The translations under genes and the position numbers were made by a program. DNA of 64,000 nt, taken from contig JAIQGI010000003.1 of assembly GCA_020072565.1 (NCBI GenBank), forward strand, positions 124,001 to 188,000. The letters are read 5' to 3'. This document shows positions 59,078-64,000 of the stretch, piece after piece. How positions within the stretch are numbered: the first letter of the stretch is position 1; every line of letters starts with the position of its first letter. The stretch comes from Terriglobia bacterium. GTDB taxonomy: Bacteria; Acidobacteriota; UBA6911. The notes beneath the pieces are model-generated. The model was not told the origin of the DNA and made no database searches. It was given only the letters and a program-made list of their open reading frames with translations.

Positions 59078-60436
59078 GTGATCCCAGGGGTTCAGGACCG
59101 TCGGGAACTGGCTCGACAAGTAGTCGAGGAGGCGATGCAGGCCGGCGCCGTCACTGCGGAAGTTCTCATTCATGAGGGCCGGGAATTTTCCACCGTGGTG
59201 CGTCTGGGAGCCGTCGAGAAGCTGGTTCAAGCCGGTTCCCGAAGGCTCGGCATGCGGATCTTCCAGGGAACACGCTGCGCGATTTCCTCCACGTCCGACT
59301 TCTCGGCAGCCAGTCTTCACCAGATGGTTTGCGACACCTGCGACATGGCTCGGGCCGCAGGCGAGGACCCGGCTGCAGGGATCCCAGAGCAGGATCTCTA
59401 TGCGCGGGATGTCCCGCAACTGCACCTCTTCTTCCCGGCCGCCGACGGGCTTCCCGCCGACCAGAAGATCGCATGGGCTCGGACGTGCGAACAAGCAGCG
59501 CTCCAGTGCGATCCGCGCATCAACAACTCGGAAGGAGCAGGGTTCTCCGATTCGGTCGCAACTGTGACGTACGCCAATTCGGCCGGAGTGTGCGCAAGCT
59601 ATGACAGGAGTGTATGTACCCTCTACGCTGCGCCCCTTGCTGAATCGGATGGGCAAAAACAGCGGGATTACTGGCTCACCACTCATCCCGACCTGAAGCG
59701 GCTGCAACCGCCGCAGGAGGTAGGAGCCGAGGCTGCCCGGCGCGTGTTGCGCCGCCTGGGCGCGCGCCGGGTGTCCACGTGCAGTGTCCCCGTCGTCTTC
59801 GATCCGCTCACGGCCGCCGCGCTTCTCAGGCACCTCGCGGACGCAGTCTCAGGAACCGCGCTGGTGCGCAAGACGTCCTTTCTTGCGGGCAAGCTCGGAG
59901 CACGAGTTGCCTCTCCGCTGGTGACCATCTGCGACGACGCGCTCCTGCCGGGCGGACTCGGATCGCGTCCCTTTGACGCTGAAGGTGTCCCCTCACAGAC
60001 TACGTCGGTGGTCCGCGCCGGTGTGCTCGAAAGTTTCCTGCTGGATTCCTACACGGCGCGCAAGCTGGGCCTGCGCTCGACGGCCAATTCGAATCGTCCC
60101 CTGCACGGCGCGCCTGCGGCCGGTCCGTCCAATTTTTTCCTGGAAGCCGGTACGGCGACTCCCGACGAGATCATCGCCACGGTAAAGAACGGACTCTATG
60201 TGACGGACCTGATCGGATTCGGAGTGAATCTCGTGTCCGGAAACTTCAGCCAGGGAGCCGCCGGCATCTGGATCGACGGGGGCCGACTGGCTTTTCCGGT
60301 CGAGGAGATAACCGTCGCCGGCAACTTGAAAGACATGTTGACAAGCGTCGAAGCCGTCGGCAATGATCTTCTGGCCCTGGGTGAGATCTTCGCCCCGACC
60401 CTGCTGATCGGCAAGATGGTGGTTAGCGGAAGTTGA
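59078..60436 (+). CDS. tldE: TldE/PmbA, partner of TldD
   Basis: 452 residues, the non-zinc subunit of the TldD/E protease. N-domain: ARQVVEEAMQAGAVTAEVLI, then STVVRLGAVEKLVQAGSRRL; C-domain: AALLRHLADAVSGTALVRKT, VTICDDALLPGGLGSRPFDA, FLEAGTATPDEIIATVKNGL, GNFSQGAAGIWIDGG. No HExxxH, as expected for the partner. GTG 59078 chosen: GGAAGAGG lies eight bases upstream, and the in-frame sequence before it is the palindromic element, not conserved protein. Confidence 0.93.
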   Translation: MIPGVQDRRELARQVVEEAMQAGAVTAEVLIHEGREFSTVVRLGAVEKLVQAGSRRLGMRIFQGTRCAISSTSDFSAASLHQMVCDTCDMARAAGEDPAAGIPEQDLYARDVPQLHLFFPAADGLPADQKIAWARTCEQAALQCDPRINNSEGAGFSDSVATVTYANSAGVCASYDRSVCTLYAAPLAESDGQKQRDYWLTTHPDLKRLQPPQEVGAEAARRVLRRLGARRVSTCSVPVVFDPLTAAALLRHLADAVSGTALVRKTSFLAGKLGARVASPLVTICDDALLPGGLGSRPFDAEGVPSQTTSVVRAGVLESFLLDSYTARKLGLRSTANSNRPLHGAPAAGPSNFFLEAGTATPDEIIATVKNGLYVTDLIGFGVNLVSGNFSQGAAGIWIDGGRLAFPVEEITVAGNLKDMLTSVEAVGNDLLALGEIFAPTLLIGKMVVSGS

Positions 60437-60503
60437 CTTTGCGGTTTGGATCCCTTGGATCGAGCCTGTCCCGGCTCCGTACCCGCAAACAGGGAGGCGG
60501 AAA

Positions 60504-61028
60504 ATGGCAGAGTTTACATCCGAATTCAAACGCGACCGGCGTCCGGTGACGCTCCTGATCACGATAGCAGTGGCCGCCGTGGCTCTGGCCGCGGTTTTTT
60601 TCATCGTGCGTTATCAGAAAAACAATCCCCCGCCCAAAGAGGCCGGTGTCCCCGTCGCCGTTCCCGGCATGGCACATCCGGGCGATCCGGATTTCGAAGC
60701 CTACAAGGACAGGGTCCATATCGAGAATGTCAAAGCCAGCATCGGCATCCCCATGGCGGGGCCGCGGTTTGCCCTGATCGACGGAATCATCGCCAACGAG
60801 GGCAGTCGCAAGCTCGAAGCGCTGGAAATGCGCGTCACTCTTTATGATGTCTACGACAAGCTATCGAAAGAAGTGATCCGCACACCGCTGCGTCCGGGCG
60901 TCGGCCTCGACAACCGCCCCATGGAACCCCTGGAAAAACGTACTTTCCATTTCGGGGTCGAGTCGGTCGAACAGTTATGGAACCCGAAGCGCGTTGAAAT
61001 CCAGATCACCGGTCTCAAGTACAAGTAG
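60504..61028 (+). CDS. Single-pass membrane protein with FxLYD/DUF2393-like domain
   Basis: 174 residues. Short cytoplasmic N-tail, one transmembrane helix (about 15-37, VTLLITIAVAAVALAAVFFI), then an extracytoplasmic Ig-like beta domain (about 65-174: FALIDGIIANEGSRKLEALE, MRVTLYDVYDKLSKEVIR) resembling the FxLYD/DUF2393 group. ATG 60504 with GGGAGGCGG upstream. It ends 107 bp before the HEAT-cyclophilin start. Function unknown. Confidence 0.75.
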   Translation: MAEFTSEFKRDRRPVTLLITIAVAAVALAAVFFIVRYQKNNPPPKEAGVPVAVPGMAHPGDPDFEAYKDRVHIENVKASIGIPMAGPRFALIDGIIANEGSRKLEALEMRVTLYDVYDKLSKEVIRTPLRPGVGLDNRPMEPLEKRTFHFGVESVEQLWNPKRVEIQITGLKYK

Positions 61029-61135
61029 GCGTGGTCTCGAACCTCCAAAACTCCAGGACGCGAAGACTCCCGAAAATCTTCTCTGAGTTCGGGCGTCTCA
61101 ACATACGTCAATCGCACACCGGGAATGAATCGATC

Positions 61136-63271
61136 ATGAAGAAGCCGATTACCCTGTTATTGATGACAGTCCTGTGCGGCACGGCCGTCGCTTGCGGACG
61201 CCGTCCGCTGCGGCCGGATCAGGCGGAGCGGAATCTGGTGTTCGCGGAAATCGTCAAGCGCGAAGACCATCGCAATCTTGGCAACGATGCGTTCTTCCCC
61301 GTCCACCTGCGGGATACGTCCGAACCTCAGGAGCAGCAATGGTGCGCTCTGGCATTGGGTCGCATCGGAGATCGCAGGGCGTTGCCCTGGCTCTATGAAG
61401 CGCTGCATTCCCGATATGCCGCGGTCCGCGCGGCGGCTGCCTTCGCCGTGGGCGAGGCCGAGGATCGCGACCTGCTTCGGAACGAGGGACGACCGGCCGA
61501 TGAGCGCGCCGCCGGTGAACTCAGGGCGCTGCTGGATGACCCGGCGATGGCCGTCCGCATGCGCATCGTCGAGGCCCTCGGCAAAGCCGGGCGGGCCGGG
61601 GACGCGCTCGAAATCGTCAAACGCCTGGAGGGCCTCTCGTATGACGGATCACCGCCGCAACGTACGTACCTGAGCCTGGCAATCACGGCCCTGATGCGGT
61701 TAGCGAATACCGCCGCCCGGCCCGTGCTCGAACGACTCGCAGGCCTGGGCGACCCCGAAATCCAATGGCGCGTAGCCAATGCGCTCTACCGCATGCGCGA
61801 CCCGGAGGCGCGCGCCGTTCTGCGGCGCCTGCTTCGGAGCTCCGACCCCGAAGTGCGGGCCCATGCTGCTCGTGCTTTGGGAACTTGCGGAGATCCAGCG
61901 CTGGCAGCCGTGCTGGAACCGCTGCTGCAACCGAGGCTTGAAGGAATCACCACGCCGTTGCCGGTGCGCGTGAGCGCGCTGCAGGCCCTGGTGAGCTTGA
62001 AAGCTCCCAGGTCCGCAGCTGCCATTGAGGAGGCTCTTCGGGCCGCGCCCATGGGAGAATCCGATCCCGATCAGATCGACCAGCTGAATTTCGCCGTGCA
62101 GGCCGCGGCCGCGTTGGGAAACATCGGTTCCGAAAACAGCGTCGGTGTGCTTCAACAATTGGCGCGCCGGCCCGGCCCGGTCGCGAACAACTCCGTGATC
62201 GCGCTGGCCAGACTGTTGCGCAAGGACCCGGAATGGTTCTTCAGCCTGGTTTCCGGAACCCGGTTCGACACCCCGGCAGGGGCGCGGGCGTGGGCGGGAG
62301 CGCTGGGTGAATTGGGCGGCCCGCGCGCGCAAAGCGAGCTGAAGCGGATGCTGGCGCAAGCAGCTGGAAGTCAGGCAGCAACCGCGGACATCCTGGCGAT
62401 CCCCGCGGTTTTGCAGGCGCTGGCGCGCGCGCAAGCCCCGGACCTGCAGGAGATTCTCCCAACCTATCTCGCCTCGCAGGACAGCGTGGTCCTGCGCGCC
62501 GCGCTTGCTGCCTACTCGCCTCCTCCCGGAGCCCCCGCACCCTGGAGGCCAATTCTGCTGGCGTATTCCACAAACGGCGGCGGTATGGACCCGGAAACCA
62601 GGGCCGCGATCTTCGCCCGGCTGGAACCTTGGATCGGTGCTGCGGATGTTCGATCCTTCCTCCGGACGGCGCTCCAGGATCGTGCCCGCAATGTCCGCAT
62701 CGCGGCGGCCCGTTTGTTGAAGCAGGCAGGTGTCACGGACGTCCCGGAAGATCCTGGACCGTCAGCCGTCACCGCAACAGATCAAACCTATATCCAGGCC
62801 GCGGCGGAACGCCAGGATCGCACTATGGCCGTCCTCGAGACGACGCGCGGCCGGATCGAGATCGAGCTGTTTCGTGAGGATGCCCCCCTGACCGTGGCCA
62901 ATTTCGTCTCACTCGCGAAGAAAGGATTCTTCGACGGGCTCACTTTCATGCGCGTGGTTCCTAATTTCGTGATTCAGAGCGGTGACCCGCGCAACGACCA
63001 GGAAGGCGGCCCGGGCTACGCGATCCGGTGCGAGATCAACATGCACCCGTTCGAGCGCGGCTCTGTCGGGATGGCGCTGGCCGGGAAGGATACGGGGGGG
63101 AGCCAGTTCTTCATCACACTGTCGCCGCAGCCCCACCTCGACGGCGGCTACACCTGTTTCGGCCGCGTCATCAGCGGCATGCCGGCTGCGGAGCACATGG
63201 TCGCCGGCGATCTTATCCTCAAGGTCCGCATCCGGGAAGAGATCACCATGCTCGACTACCGCAGGTACTGA
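61136..63271 (+). CDS. HEAT-repeat protein fused to a cyclophilin peptidyl-prolyl isomerase, probable lipoprotein
   Basis: 711 residues. Lipoprotein-like signal (ITLLLMTVLCGTAVAC, Cys near residue 20). HEAT/PBS-type repeats from about 70 to 540 (LGRIGDRRALPWLYEALHS, VRAAAAFAVGEAED, VRAHAARALGTCGDPAL). C-terminal cyclophilin (about 560-711): LETTRGRIEIELFREDAPLT, GLTFMRVVPNFVIQSGDP, GSVGMALAGKDTGGSQFFI, PHLDGGYTCFGRVISGM, so the active site looks intact. ATG 61136. Probably an envelope folding factor with a long protein-binding arm. Confidence 0.9.
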   Translation: MKKPITLLLMTVLCGTAVACGRRPLRPDQAERNLVFAEIVKREDHRNLGNDAFFPVHLRDTSEPQEQQWCALALGRIGDRRALPWLYEALHSRYAAVRAAAAFAVGEAEDRDLLRNEGRPADERAAGELRALLDDPAMAVRMRIVEALGKAGRAGDALEIVKRLEGLSYDGSPPQRTYLSLAITALMRLANTAARPVLERLAGLGDPEIQWRVANALYRMRDPEARAVLRRLLRSSDPEVRAHAARALGTCGDPALAAVLEPLLQPRLEGITTPLPVRVSALQALVSLKAPRSAAAIEEALRAAPMGESDPDQIDQLNFAVQAAAALGNIGSENSVGVLQQLARRPGPVANNSVIALARLLRKDPEWFFSLVSGTRFDTPAGARAWAGALGELGGPRAQSELKRMLAQAAGSQAATADILAIPAVLQALARAQAPDLQEILPTYLASQDSVVLRAALAAYSPPPGAPAPWRPILLAYSTNGGGMDPETRAAIFARLEPWIGAADVRSFLRTALQDRARNVRIAAARLLKQAGVTDVPEDPGPSAVTATDQTYIQAAAERQDRTMAVLETTRGRIEIELFREDAPLTVANFVSLAKKGFFDGLTFMRVVPNFVIQSGDPRNDQEGGPGYAIRCEINMHPFERGSVGMALAGKDTGGSQFFITLSPQPHLDGGYTCFGRVISGMPAAEHMVAGDLILKVRIREEITMLDYRRY

Positions 63272-63377
63272 GAAGATTCGCCGCAGCGCACCCGGCGGCC
63301 GCAGCCAAAACGGGAGCCACGAAACCTGTCTCGTGTGTCCCGTGTTGCTGACCTTCAAATCCCTCTGCGTCGAGGTT

Positions 63378-64000
63378 TTAGTGCACCCGCTGCATTCTTT
63401 TTCGCATGTAGTCCATGAGGATGTACTGGCCGAGCGAGCTGGGCGTCGTGAAATAGGCCTTGCCGTGGCACATCTCCGTGATGCGCTGGACGAATGACAC
63501 CAGATCATGGTCTCGCGCCAGCATGAAAGTGTTGATGAGGATGTTGGACTTGCGGCATTGGCCCACCTCCTGGAAGGTCAGGTCCAGAACGTAAGGATCA
63601 AGCCCGAAGGAATTGCGATAGATCGATCCGTCCGTCTCGGTGACCGCCGAAGGCTTGCCGTCGGTGATCATGATAATCTGGCGCATGTCCTTGCGCTCGC
63701 ACGCCAGAATGCGCCGGGCGAGGCGCAGGCCCTCGCGAGTGTTGGTGTAGAACGGTCCGACCTAGACGCGCGCCAGCCGCGCAAGCGGAATTTCCTCCGC
63801 GGAATCGTGAAACAGCACCACGTGCAGGGAATCACCCGGGTATTGCGTGCGGATCAGATGCGCCAGCGCCAGGGAAACCTTCTTGGCCGGCGTGAAGCGA
63901 TCCTCGCCGTACAGAATCATGCTGTGGCTGCAGTCGAGCATCAGGACCGTGGCACAGGACGATTGATATTCACACTGATGGACCTCGAGGTCGGGATAGT
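63378..64000 (-). pseudogene. VWA-domain protein interrupted by an in-frame TAG, 5' end outside window
   Basis: On the minus strand the frame is open from the window edge, reading [20 protein letters not shown] (metal site DCSHS), then [22 protein letters not shown], then TAG at 63764-63762, then continues in the same frame [39 protein letters not shown] and ends RKRMQRVH. Both sides are one VWA domain of the type found with AAA+ ATPases. One substitution (for example CAG or AAG to TAG) explains the break. It may be a pseudogene, a sequencing error or a read-through stop. Confidence 0.8.

Overview
The window reads as chromosomal DNA of a GC-rich diderm bacterium, most likely an acidobacterium. 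The evidence is three copies of the VWFA-related protein family typical of Acidobacteriota, a 1,321-residue TonB-dependent receptor with an N-terminal carboxypeptidase-regulatory-like domain, LpxC (lipid A synthesis), several TonB-type proteins and a bactofilin. No phage, transposase, CRISPR array, rRNA or tRNA was recognised.

Layout. 1-2.3 kb: end of engB, rho, and a PIN-domain fragment. 2.3-5.5 kb (minus): ECF sigma / anti-sigma / DUF4097 surface-protein operon. 5.6-16.2 kb: three VWFA-related paralogues interspersed with DinB, bactofilin, two TonB-domain proteins and a second ECF sigma/anti-sigma pair; a decayed C-terminal remnant of a VWFA protein lies at 12.7-12.85 kb. 16.2-23.3 kb (minus): trpE-trpG-trpC-trpF-trpB-trpA-tyrA without trpD, preceded by a short leader peptide rich in Tyr and Trp codons and an intrinsic terminator, which looks like ribosome-mediated attenuation. 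23.4-28.7 kb: lpxC, glutamate dehydrogenase, a KynB-like cyclase, an exported LolA-like protein and a MoeB/ThiF-type E1 enzyme. 29.5-38 kb (plus): TonB-dependent receptor, PBP1B-like synthase and an unrecognised 587-residue protein. 38.1-40.3 kb (minus): nucleotide-sugar decarboxylase/epimerase and aminotransferase.

40.6-55.8 kb (minus): an eight-gene operon of VWA/amidotransferase-like, clan CD (legumain/caspase-like) peptidase, TPR/HExxH peptidase, DUF4159, MoxR ATPase, DUF58, BatA-like and a giant DUF4175 protein with an expanded Gly-Gln-Gln repeat. This is an extended version of the MoxR-Bat envelope systems. 56-61 kb: a pseudo-M16 peptidase divergent from tldD-tldE. 60.5-63.3 kb: a small membrane protein and a HEAT-repeat/cyclophilin lipoprotein. 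The right edge holds a VWA gene interrupted by an in-frame amber codon.

The strongest candidates for something new are the Tyr/Trp attenuator of the trp-tyrA operon, the two-peptidase MoxR/Bat operon, the unrecognised 587-residue protein, and a dispersed palindromic repeat family (three copies). All functional calls are from reading motifs; no database search was run.
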